Below are positions 49,130 through 56,767 of a stretch of 64,000 nt of DNA, piece by piece; the first letter of the stretch is position 1; every line of letters begins with the position of its first letter. This DNA comes from JACCTU01 sp963737405 (GTDB lineage: Bacteria; Actinomycetota; Thermoleophilia; Gaiellales; Gaiellaceae), in the NCBI GenBank assembly GCA_963737405.1, contig CAVTSL010000009.1, positions 186,001-250,000 on the forward strand, written 5' to 3'. Position numbers and translations under genes: made by a program. Below the pieces are notes generated by a model. The model worked only from the letters and a program-made list of their open reading frames with translations. It had not been told where the DNA came from and did no database searches.

Positions 49130-49411
49130 CTACGCCGCGCTCGCTGCGCCCGGGCCTGCGGTCGACCACTCGGCGAGGTCGTACCAGTGCGTCTCGCGGA
49201 GCGCCGCGGCCACCTCGGGCTCCGTGTGTTCGCTGTAGAAGACGTGTCGCTCGAGGTCGCAGCAGATCGCGACGGTGTCCTGCGAGACGTTCTTGATGTT
49301 GACGATCGCGTCTGTCGGGAGCTTCGCCTCCGCGAGCGTGTAGTGCTTGAACTGGAGGTCGGGAGCGATCTCCATCAGCTGCGGCCAGTCGGGACAGGTG
49401 CGCGAGCTCAT
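49130..49411 (-). CDS. Conserved small hypothetical protein
   Basis: 93 residues from ATG 49411, which overlaps the ABC ATPase stop (ATGA). The sequence is compact: CPDWPQLMEIAPDLQFKHYT, LAEAKLPTDAIVNIKNVSQD, TVAICCDLERHVFYSEHTEP and EVAAALRETHWYDLAEW. It has paired Cys in AICCDLE and several His that might bind metal. I associate this family with uncharacterised actinobacterial proteins and know no function. It is the last gene of a hemE-hemH-ABC-ATPase transcription unit. Confidence 0.7.
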   Translation of the reverse strand: MSSRTCPDWPQLMEIAPDLQFKHYTLAEAKLPTDAIVNIKNVSQDTVAICCDLERHVFYSEHTEPEVAAALRETHWYDLAEWSTAGPGAASAA

Positions 49412-50631
49412 CCGCTGCCTACTTCGGCGGTCGCGCCGATCTCCTCCCTCGACCAGCGGCCCTCGATCCGGACGAGCCCGCGCCCGCTCGCCTGCGGGAT
49501 CACATAGAGGCGGAGCGCATCGTCGAGCCAGTGGTAGAGATGGCCGCCGTCGTCCGAGACGAGTCCGAAGCGCAGCTTGAACCTGCCCTCGGAGAGCGGC
49601 AGCTCGTCGACGTCGAACCGGAAGACCTGTTCCCCCGCGCCGTCCCAACCGAGCCCCGCGGTTTCGGTCGAGCCGCCGGCGATCAGCGCCCCGCCCCACT
49701 CGCGCAGCTCGAACTGGAGCAGCGGCGCAGCGATCTTGCGGTCGGCGACGACGCGCAGGCGCACGGTCAGCCGCTCGCCGCCGACGAACTGCGTCCGCTC
49801 CTCCCCGTCGGCGCCCTGGAGCGCGACGTCGACGATCCGTGCCTCGCCGCTCCCCCACTCGGTCAGCCCGGCGCCGCGCTCGGCGGGGTCGCGGTCCTGC
49901 GCGAGGTGCGAGCGGTAGCGCAGGATCGCCTCGTGCGTCGGCCCGTCGAACTCGACCATGCCGTCGTGCAGGAGCACCGCGCGCTCGCACAGCCGTTCGA
50001 CCGACGCCGCGTCGTGTGAGACGAACACGATCGTGCCGCCGCGCTGCTTGAACTGCGCGATCCGCCCGAAGCACTTGCGCTGGAACTCCTCGTCGCCGAC
50101 GGCGAAGATCTCGTCGAGGAGCAGCACGTCTGCGTCGACGTGCGCCGCGACTGCGAAGCCGAGCCGCATGTACATCCCGGCCGAGTAGGTGCGGACCGGC
50201 AGGTCGACGTAGTGCCCGATCCCGGCGAAGTCCACGATCTCGTCCATCCGCTCGCGGATCTGCGCGCGCGACAACCCGTACAGCGAGCCGTTCAGGAAGA
50301 CGTTCTCGCGGCCCGTGAACTCCGGGTGGAACCCGGCGCCGAGCTCGAGCAGCGACGCCACGCGCCCGCCGACCTCGACCGTGCCGCGGGTCGGCTTGAT
50401 GATCCCACCGATCAGCTTCAGCAGCGTCGTCTTGCCCGATCCGTTGCGCCCGACGAGCCCGACCGCCTCACCCGGCTGGGCGAGCAGGCTGACCCCCGAC
50501 AGCGCCCAGACGTCCTCGCCTCGGCCGCGACCGCGCGTGACGATCAGCTCCTTGAGCGTGCGCGCGTCCTTCGGATAGACACGAAAACGTCGCGAGACCT
50601 CGTCGATCCGGATCTCGCCGGAACTGATCAC
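49408..50631 (-). CDS. ABC ATPase for polysaccharide/teichoic-acid export (Wzt/TagH-like)
   Basis: 407 residues from GTG 50631. The ATPase has Walker A VGLVGRNGSGKTTLLKLIGG, the Q-loop region LELGAGFHPEFTGRENVFLN, signature YSAGMYMRLGFAVA, Walker B DVLLLDEIFAVGD and H-loop GGTIVFVSHD. The A-G-F-H-P-E-x-T-G-R-E-N sequence is typical of Wzt/TagH/RfbB. The C-terminal 150 residues form a beta-sandwich like the carbohydrate-binding domain of Wzt (FVGGERLTVRLRVVADRKIA, GLVSDDGGHLYHWLDD). Its start overlaps the hemH stop (GTGA). The partner permease is probably at 53185-53982. Confidence 0.9.
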   Translation of the reverse strand: MISSGEIRIDEVSRRFRVYPKDARTLKELIVTRGRGRGEDVWALSGVSLLAQPGEAVGLVGRNGSGKTTLLKLIGGIIKPTRGTVEVGGRVASLLELGAGFHPEFTGRENVFLNGSLYGLSRAQIRERMDEIVDFAGIGHYVDLPVRTYSAGMYMRLGFAVAAHVDADVLLLDEIFAVGDEEFQRKCFGRIAQFKQRGGTIVFVSHDAASVERLCERAVLLHDGMVEFDGPTHEAILRYRSHLAQDRDPAERGAGLTEWGSGEARIVDVALQGADGEERTQFVGGERLTVRLRVVADRKIAAPLLQFELREWGGALIAGGSTETAGLGWDGAGEQVFRFDVDELPLSEGRFKLRFGLVSDDGGHLYHWLDDALRLYVIPQASGRGLVRIEGRWSREEIGATAEVGSG

Positions 50632-51485
50632 GCTCCCGACGGTACCGAAAGCGCCCGCCGTACCAGACCCGCGAGCACGTCGACGAACGCGGGCTCCGCG
50701 TTCGGCATCTCGATCCGCGCGAAGCCGAGGCCGAGCTCGCGGGCGCGATCCGCCGCCTCGATGTCGAGGTCCCACCTGATCTCGAGATGGTCGGCGACGA
50801 AGCCGACGGGGCAGGCGAGCACGCGCTCGACTCCCTTCTGGCTCAGCGCGGCGAGGTGGTCGAGGATGTCCGGCCCGAGCCAGGGCACACCTGTCGGCGA
50901 CTCGGACTGGAACGAGAACGACCAGTCGTCGAGCCCGGCCCGTTCGGCGACGAGACGAGAGGTCTCGAGCAGTTCGTCGGCGTAGTCGCCGCTCCCCTCG
51001 ACGGGAAGGCTGTGCGCGGTGAAGACGACGTGCGCCTCGCTCTCCCGCACGCGATCCGCGAGCAGCGTGACCAAGCCGGGCTCGGTTCCCCAGCGCTCGA
51101 CGAACTGCACGTCGGCGCGGCCGGCGACCGCGCCCTCGAGCTGACGCCGGTAGCCGCCGATCGAGAGCGGCGAGTAGTGCGGCGCGAGGACGAGGCCGAC
51201 GATCGTGCCGGCGTCTCCGCGGAGCGCACGCTCGGCCGCGTCCGCGATGCGCGGCGTCCAGTGCTTCATCCCGGTGTAGACGGCGACGTCCAGCTCTCGC
51301 TCCAGCGCGGCGCGCGTCTGCTCCGTGATCGCGTTCAGCGGCGACCCGTCCTCGATCCCGAGCCGGCGATACCGCTCGACGAGATCCGCCAGCCGCTCCG
51401 GCGCGATCGGGCGGCCGCCTCGGATGTCGGCGTAGTACGCCGGGACGTCCTCGAGCCGCTCCGGCGACCCATAGGCCATCAGCAC
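50628..51485 (-). CDS. hemH: Ferrochelatase (coproporphyrin ferrochelatase type)
   Basis: 285 residues from GTG 51485 (the in-frame CTG overlapping the hemE stop and ATG 51479 are alternatives). Motifs are VVLMAYGSPERLEDVPAYYA, VYTGMKHWTPRIADAAERAL, LAPHYSPLSIGGYRRQLEGA, VVFTAHSLPVEGSGDYADEL with the metal-binding His, FSFQSESPTGVPWLGPDILD, and CPVGFVADHLEIRWDLDIEA with the catalytic Glu. The whole pattern fits the Gram-positive CpfC group, which inserts Fe2+ into coproporphyrin III. It is immediately downstream of hemE. Confidence 0.93.
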   Translation of the reverse strand: MLMAYGSPERLEDVPAYYADIRGGRPIAPERLADLVERYRRLGIEDGSPLNAITEQTRAALERELDVAVYTGMKHWTPRIADAAERALRGDAGTIVGLVLAPHYSPLSIGGYRRQLEGAVAGRADVQFVERWGTEPGLVTLLADRVRESEAHVVFTAHSLPVEGSGDYADELLETSRLVAERAGLDDWSFSFQSESPTGVPWLGPDILDHLAALSQKGVERVLACPVGFVADHLEIRWDLDIEAADRARELGLGFARIEMPNAEPAFVDVLAGLVRRALSVPSGA

Positions 51486-51496
51486 GACGGCCGCGC

Positions 51497-52516
51497 TCAG
51501 ACGCGCACCTCCGTCGTCACCTCGTGGACGAGCTCGCGCAGTCGGCCGAGCACCGCCGGGTCGGTGTCCGGGAGCACCCCGTGCCCGAGGTTGAAGACGT
51601 GACCGGGACGACCGGCGGCGCGTTCGAGGACGTCGCGCGCGCCCGCCTCGACGCGCTCCCACGGGCCGAGGAGGAGCGCCGGATCGAGATTCCCCTGCAC
51701 GCCGCGGTCCGCGCCGACGAGCTCCCACCCGTCGTCGAGCGGCAGGCGCCAGTCGAGCCCGATGACGTCGCCCCCGGCGCGGGCCATCGACGGAAGCAGA
51801 TGCGTCGTCCCCGTGCCGAAGTGGATCGTCGGGACGTCGAGTGCCGCGAGGATCCGCGCGGAGTGCGGCGCGACGAACTCCTCGTAGTCGGCGACCGAGA
51901 GCGCGCCGACCCAGGAGTCGAAGAGCTGGACGACGTCGGCGCCGGCGTCGACCTTCGCGGTGACGTAGACCGCGAACGTGTCGGCGAGCTTCGCCATCAG
52001 CGCGTGCCAAACGTCGGGCTGCGAGTACATGAGCGACTTCACCTTCGTGAACTCGCGGGTCGGCTTGCCCTCGATGAGGTAGCCGGCGACCGTGAACGGA
52101 CCGCCGCAGAAGCCGACGAGCGCCTGGTCGTCACGGAGCTCGCCGCGGACGATCCGGACCGCCTCGAGCACCGACGCGTCGGGCTCACCCGGGCCGAGCC
52201 GCTCGACGTCGGCCGCCGTCGCCACGGGCTCGCGGACGACCGGCCCGACGTTCTCGACGAGCTCGACGTCGACGCCCATCGAGACGACCGGGACCATGAT
52301 GTCGGCGAACATCACGGCCGCGTCGACATCGTGGCGGCGCACCGGCTGCAGCGTCACCTCGGCGCAGAGCTCCGGGTCGCTGACGACGTCGAACAGCGTC
52401 CTCCCCTTGCGGAGCTCGCGGTATTCGGGAAGCGACCTTCCGGCCTGACGCATGAACCAGACCGGAGTGCGCTCGACCGGTTCGCGCCGCGCCGCACGGA
52501 CGAGGAGCGGTTCCAT
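51497..52516 (-). CDS. hemE: Uroporphyrinogen decarboxylase
   Basis: 339 residues, normal length. The signature PVWFMRQAGRSLPEYRELR is at the N-terminus; further sites are AAVMFADIMVPVVSMGVDVE with the catalytic Asp, LVGFCGGPFTVAGYLIEGKP, VQLFDSWVGALSVADYEEFV and VFNLGHGVLPDTDPAVLGRL with the conserved His. It converts uroporphyrinogen III to coproporphyrinogen III in the cytoplasm. It leads a unit of hemE, hemH, an ABC ATPase and a small protein. Divergent from the gene at 52539 with a 22-bp gap. Confidence 0.95.
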   Translation of the reverse strand: MEPLLVRAARREPVERTPVWFMRQAGRSLPEYRELRKGRTLFDVVSDPELCAEVTLQPVRRHDVDAAVMFADIMVPVVSMGVDVELVENVGPVVREPVATAADVERLGPGEPDASVLEAVRIVRGELRDDQALVGFCGGPFTVAGYLIEGKPTREFTKVKSLMYSQPDVWHALMAKLADTFAVYVTAKVDAGADVVQLFDSWVGALSVADYEEFVAPHSARILAALDVPTIHFGTGTTHLLPSMARAGGDVIGLDWRLPLDDGWELVGADRGVQGNLDPALLLGPWERVEAGARDVLERAAGRPGHVFNLGHGVLPDTDPAVLGRLRELVHEVTTEVRV

Positions 52517-52538
52517 CAGCGGCCTAGACTAGTCGCCA

Positions 52539-53222
52539 ATGGGACGCCCGCTCGCGGTCCGCTGGGGCGCCCACGAGCTGCCCGAGCTCCACGCCGGCTC
52601 GCTCGCGGTCGTGCGCATCGAGCTCACGAACGTCGGCGACACGCCATGGGCGGGCGACCGAATCACGGTCTCCTACCACTGGCTCGACGACCTCGGGAAC
52701 GCGATCGTCTGGGACGGGCTGCGGACACGGGTCGAGGCGGCGCCCGGCGCGACGGCGCGGATCGACGCGGACGTGCGCGCCCCGATCCCGCCCGGCCGGT
52801 ACCGGCTCTCGCTCGACCTCGTCGACGAGAGCCGCTTCTGGTTCGGAGAGCTCGGCGAGCCGACGCTCGACTTCGAGGTCGACGTGCTGCCCCGCGGGGG
52901 CGCCGCGGTCGCACACCTTGGGGGAGCAGTGGCGGAGAGCGGGTGGGACGAACAGGTGCAGGCCGCACATCGCGAGGGGTTCGCCGTCGTCGGCGGCTCG
53001 GTGCACGGACGGCGCCTTCCGGCCGAGCTGAACGCGTACTCGCCGCCGGGACGCGTGCCCGACTTCGGACTCCCGCTCGTGTGTCCGTCGGTGCTGGAGG
53101 GGGTCGAGGTCGAGTGGACGGAGGTCGCGGGACTCCCCGCGGCGCGCCCGCTCGACGGCGAGCCCTCGCTCTACGACGGACGGATCAGAGTTCGACTGCC
53201 ATCCGGTCGTCGACGCGGATGA
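52539..53222 (+). CDS. Ig-like/beta-sandwich protein of unknown function
   Basis: 227 residues without a signal peptide. The N-terminal two-thirds are an Ig-like domain (VVRIELTNVGDTPWAGDRIT, VSYHWLDDLGNAIVWDGLRT, RVEAAPGATARIDADVRAPI, GRYRLSLDLVDESRFWFGEL) like the Wzt C-terminal or NPCBM-associated fold. A C-terminal part (AELNAYSPPGRVPDFGLPLV) has no recognisable motif. It overlaps the ABC permease end by 38 bp, convergently. Its location between hem and export genes and its similarity to carbohydrate-binding sandwiches suggest a glycan-related role. Function unknown. Confidence 0.55.
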   Translation: MGRPLAVRWGAHELPELHAGSLAVVRIELTNVGDTPWAGDRITVSYHWLDDLGNAIVWDGLRTRVEAAPGATARIDADVRAPIPPGRYRLSLDLVDESRFWFGELGEPTLDFEVDVLPRGGAAVAHLGGAVAESGWDEQVQAAHREGFAVVGGSVHGRRLPAELNAYSPPGRVPDFGLPLVCPSVLEGVEVEWTEVAGLPAARPLDGEPSLYDGRIRVRLPSGRRRG

Positions 53223-53982
53223 ACGCCCAGGCGCCGAGGGCGAGCGCGGCGACCGAGGCGACGCAGAGGTAGACGACGTCGCCGACCGCCGGCCACTCGC
53301 CGAAGAACAGCGGGTCGCGGATCGCGTTGACGGGCGGCGCGAGGAAGTTCACCCAGCGAAGGATGTCGGCGAGCCAGTCGTAGTCCGCGGCCGCGCCGGG
53401 CAGGTTGTCCATCGTGTAGAGGATCGGCGTCAGGAAGAAGAGCGGCAGCAGGAGCGCGCTCACGAGATGCTCGACGTCGCGGAAGACGACCGTCGCGCAC
53501 GCGATCGCGAGCGAGACGCCGGCGACGAGGAGCACGAAGAGCGCCGCGAGCGGGATCGCGACCCACTCGGTCGTCCGGACGCGCGGCAGGAACGCGAAGT
53601 TCAGGACGAACACCGCGACGAACATCACGACGAACGCGACGAGGTTCGTGGCGACCGAGGACAGCGGGACGAGCTGGCGCGGGAACCGCGTCTTGCGGAT
53701 GAGCGCAGCCGCCTCGAGCAGGCTCTTCGAGGCCGCCTGCACCGAGTTCGCGAAGAAGACCCAGAGGACGAGGCCGGTGAGCAGGAAGAGACCCGGGTAC
53801 GCCTGGTCGATCACCTGCCAGAGGAGCGAGAAGACGACGAGGTAGATGCCCATCAGGAGCAACGGGTTCGCGAGCGACCAGAGGACACCGAGGACGGTGC
53901 CCTTGTACTTCGCCTCGAGGTCCCTGCGCCAGAGCGACCCGAAGAGCTCGCGGTAGCGGAGGACGTCGGAGTACGTGCTCAC
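53185..53982 (-). CDS. ABC-2-type permease for polysaccharide export (Wzm/TagG-like)
   Basis: 265 residues from GTG 53982. The cytoplasmic lead FGSLWRRDLEAKYKGTVLGV is the TagG/Wzm hallmark (R-D-L-x-x-x-Y-K-x-x-x-L-G), followed by six helices: LLLMGIYLVVFSLLWQVIDQ, LFLLTGLVLWVFFANSVQAA, LVAFVVMFVAVFVLNFAFLP, AIPLAALFVLLVAGVSLAIA, LVSALLLPLFFLTPILYTM and VVYLCVASVAALALGAWAFI. Works with a Wzt/TagH-type ATPase; the candidate at 49408-50631 is 2.5 kb away. Its start overlaps the methyltransferase stop (GTGA). Confidence 0.9.
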   Translation of the reverse strand: MSTYSDVLRYRELFGSLWRRDLEAKYKGTVLGVLWSLANPLLLMGIYLVVFSLLWQVIDQAYPGLFLLTGLVLWVFFANSVQAASKSLLEAAALIRKTRFPRQLVPLSSVATNLVAFVVMFVAVFVLNFAFLPRVRTTEWVAIPLAALFVLLVAGVSLAIACATVVFRDVEHLVSALLLPLFFLTPILYTMDNLPGAAADYDWLADILRWVNFLAPPVNAIRDPLFFGEWPAVGDVVYLCVASVAALALGAWAFIRVDDRMAVEL

Positions 53983-54908
53983 GTCACCCTCCGGCCGACG
54001 ATCGTGATCCCGGAGTACTCGCTCAGGTTCTGGGTCAGGAGCGTTGCGGCCGTGCGGCCGACGAGCGGCACGCGCAACACGTGTCGAAGTCGCCTGCGCT
54101 GTCGGATCACGTCGTAGCCCTCCGCCTGCTCGAGTCGCGTGATCGCGACGCCCGCGGCGAGGAACGCTGCGACGTAGGCCCACATCGTGTGCACGTGCTC
54201 GTTGATGCCGTACGACTTCTCGGATTCCTGCTGCGGGTTGTCCTCGCTCGCTCCGGGCGCTCGCGTTCCCTCGTTCAGCGCGGCGACGACTCCGCGCCGC
54301 CGCGTGACGCGCGCCATCTCCTTCAGCATCTTGCGCGCGTCGAGCGCGTGATGGAGGCTCGCGACGCAGTAGACGAGGTCGAACGAGCCGTCCGCGAACG
54401 GCAGGTTCTCGCCGTCGGCCTGGACCCGCTCGAACGGCCCGACGTGGCGCTCGTAGAACTCTCCGCGGCCGAGCCCGATCACCGGGTCGGCGAGGATGTC
54501 GGTGGCGACGTAGTCGACGCCGCGTGGGACGAGGTGGAGGGCGCCCCAGCAGCGCGCGGCCCCGACCTCGAGGACGCGGAGGCCCGGCTTCACGTAGCGG
54601 CCCAGCAGGAGGTTGAACGAGTGCTCGTTCGCCGACCAGGTCGGGTCGTCCCAGGGAACCGCGGGGAGCAGCAGGTCGGTCGAGTCGTCCTCGGCGTACC
54701 AGCCCTCGGCGCGAGCCTTCTCGGGCCAGGCCTCGAGCTCCCGACGCTTCTCGGCGATGCCGGGCAGGCGGTCGTCGAGCATCCGCGGCATGCCGTCCTC
54801 GACCGCGAACTCGCCGCCGCAGGCGGCGCAGGTCAGCCGATCGCCTCCGAGCTCGAGCTCGGAGGAGCAGACCGGGCACCGGAGCACCGCGAGGAGGGAC
54901 GACCGCAT
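53979..54908 (-). CDS. Zinc-ribbon and SAM-dependent methyltransferase
   Basis: 309 residues from ATG 54908; an upstream in-frame ATG would add 11 residues without homology. The N-terminal zinc ribbon (LRCPVCSSELELGGDRLTCA, then CGGEFAVEDGMPRML) resembles Trm112-like or RlmA ribbons with four Cys. The methyltransferase has VLEVGAARCWGALHLVPRGV (motif I, altered E-V-G-A-A), DGSFDLVYCVASLHHALDAR (motif IV region) and MLKEMARVTRRRGVVAALNE. It is co-translated with the ABC permease, so methylation of a lipid- or polysaccharide-linked substrate is likely. The acceptor is unknown. Confidence 0.82.
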   Translation of the reverse strand: MRSSLLAVLRCPVCSSELELGGDRLTCAACGGEFAVEDGMPRMLDDRLPGIAEKRRELEAWPEKARAEGWYAEDDSTDLLLPAVPWDDPTWSANEHSFNLLLGRYVKPGLRVLEVGAARCWGALHLVPRGVDYVATDILADPVIGLGRGEFYERHVGPFERVQADGENLPFADGSFDLVYCVASLHHALDARKMLKEMARVTRRRGVVAALNEGTRAPGASEDNPQQESEKSYGINEHVHTMWAYVAAFLAAGVAITRLEQAEGYDVIRQRRRLRHVLRVPLVGRTAATLLTQNLSEYSGITIVGRRVT

Positions 54909-54976
54909 CGAGGAGTAGCGTAGGCGGTGGCCACGGCACACAACCCGCTAACAGCCGTCCTTTACCCTTTGCTTTC

Positions 54977-56767
54977 GTGATTGCGCTCGTCGCGATCGCC
55001 GCCCTCGCTGCCTCGTACGCGGTGATCCGGGCGGCGCTCGTTTCCCCACTCTCCCGACGCTTGTCCGCCGCGCCCCGCGACGACCGCTGGCACGAGCAGA
55101 CGACCCCGCTGGTCGGCGGCCTCGGCATCCTCGCCGGGCTCGTCGCCGGGGTGGCGGTGGCGCTCGCGACCGGCGTCATGGAGCCGACGCCGGAGCTCTG
55201 GGGCGTCCTCGGAGGCTGCGCGCTCCTCTTCCTCGCAGGGTTCGTCGACGATCTCTGGGCCCTGCCCGCCTGGGCGAAGCTCGGCGCGCAGATCGGGGCC
55301 GCCGCGCTCGCGCTCTGGAGCGGGCTGACCGTCGAGCTCGTCTCGAGCGACTGGATCGCCGTGCCGCTCGGGGTGATCTGGCTCGTCGGGATGACGAACG
55401 CGTTCAACCTCCTGGACAACATGGACGGGCTCGCGGCGACGCTCGCCGCGATCGCCGCCGGCTACTTCGCGCTCGACGCGGTGACCGTCCACCCGAACGA
55501 CACCGTGCTCGTGCTCGCGCTCTCGCTCGCGCTCGCGTGTGTCGGGTTCCTGCGCTTCAACCTGCGCGTCCGCGGCTCGGCCGCGGCGTTCATGGGCGAC
55601 TCGGGGAGCCAGGTGCTCGGCTTCGCCGTTGCATGCTTCGGGCTGCTCACGAGCTACAAGGTCGCGGGGTCGACCGTCGCCACGCTGCTGCTGCCGGTGC
55701 TCATCCTCGCCGTGCCGATTCTCGACACGACGCTCGTGACGATCGTCCGGCTGCTCGAGGGCCGGCCGATCCACCAGGGCGGTCGCGACCACGCGTCCCA
55801 TCGCCTCGTCTACCACGGGCTGTCCGAGAAGCGCTCCGTCGTGCTCCTCGCGCTCGTCGCCGCGGCGCTCGGCGGGACGAGCTTCGCGTACTCGGTGCTC
55901 GACAACACGCTGATCACGCTCTTCGGCGTGCTCGTCACGTTCGCGCTCCTCGTGCAGTTCGCGAGCTTCCTGTCCGACATCGAGCGCGACCGATCGACGT
56001 CGACGTCGTTCTTCGCGCTGCACCGGCGGCGGTTCGTCGAGGTGCTCGTGGACTTCGCGCTCATCTGCGCCGCGTTCCTCGCCGCGTACCTCCTGCGAGT
56101 CGAGGGCGAGGGGACGGTCAACCAGCGGTTCATCTTCACGACGGCGCTGCCGATCCTGCTGGTCGCGCGGTACGTCGCGTTCATCCCGTTCGGGCTCTAC
56201 CGCGGCGTGTGGCGGTACGCCGGCGCGCGCGACGCGGCCTCGGTGATCGCCGCCGTCGTCACGTCGGAGTTCGTTGCGTTCGGCGTGCTCGCGGCCGTCC
56301 AGGAGCTCGGCGACTTCCCGAAGAGCGTCTTCGTCATCGACGCGCTCATCTGCACGGTGCTCGTGGGTGCCTCGCGGTTCTGGGAGCGCGCCGCCGCGCG
56401 CGGGCTCTCGTCCTTCCACCCGGCGCGGCGCCGGACGCTGATCGTCGGCGCGGGACGCGGCGGCCGAAGCCTGCTGCGCGAGCTGCGGGAGACGCCCGGG
56501 GAGCAGGTGGTCGGGTTCGTCGACGACGACCCGCGTCTGCGCCGGAGCCGGATGCAGGGCGTGCCGGTGCTCGGGGGGACCCTTGACGTCGCGCGCGTGA
56601 TCGACCGCACCCGGCCCGACATCGTGCTCGTGACGATCCCGGAGGCCGAGCGGAGCCGGCTCGACACGGTCGTCGCGGCGTGCACGGCGGCAGGCGTTCA
56701 GTGCCGTTTCGTCCGGCGCGAGGTCGACCTCGATCCGATCGTCGTCCTGGGGTCGGCAGCGGAGTGA
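54977..56767 (+). CDS. WecA/MraY-type glycosyl-1-phosphate transferase fused to a CapD-like N-domain
   Basis: 596 residues from GTG 54977. Residues 1-325 are a polyprenyl-phosphate HexNAc-1-P transferase: FVDDLW (89-94), NAFNLLDNMDGLA (141-153), FMGDSGSQVLGF (205-216), and the HxxxH-like DHASHRLVYHG (271-281). Residues 345-465 are four helices as in the CapD/FlaA1 N-terminus (VDFALICAAFLAAYLLRVEG, LYRGVWRYAGARD). Residues 485-596 are a Rossmann domain (TLIVGAGRGGRSLLRELRE, GFVDDDPRLRRSRMQGVPVL). The catalytic SDR domain of CapD is absent. The protein is complete and not frameshifted, so this is a real fusion. It starts undecaprenyl-linked glycan synthesis; the fused part is probably regulatory. 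Confidence 0.85.
   Translation: MIALVAIAALAASYAVIRAALVSPLSRRLSAAPRDDRWHEQTTPLVGGLGILAGLVAGVAVALATGVMEPTPELWGVLGGCALLFLAGFVDDLWALPAWAKLGAQIGAAALALWSGLTVELVSSDWIAVPLGVIWLVGMTNAFNLLDNMDGLAATLAAIAAGYFALDAVTVHPNDTVLVLALSLALACVGFLRFNLRVRGSAAAFMGDSGSQVLGFAVACFGLLTSYKVAGSTVATLLLPVLILAVPILDTTLVTIVRLLEGRPIHQGGRDHASHRLVYHGLSEKRSVVLLALVAAALGGTSFAYSVLDNTLITLFGVLVTFALLVQFASFLSDIERDRSTSTSFFALHRRRFVEVLVDFALICAAFLAAYLLRVEGEGTVNQRFIFTTALPILLVARYVAFIPFGLYRGVWRYAGARDAASVIAAVVTSEFVAFGVLAAVQELGDFPKSVFVIDALICTVLVGASRFWERAAARGLSSFHPARRRTLIVGAGRGGRSLLRELRETPGEQVVGFVDDDPRLRRSRMQGVPVLGGTLDVARVIDRTRPDIVLVTIPEAERSRLDTVVAACTAAGVQCRFVRREVDLDPIVVLGSAAE

Noticed and set aside
54962..56419. 485-codon minus-strand open frame
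   Set aside because: Opposite strand of the WecA/CapD fusion; almost only charged residues and no domain.
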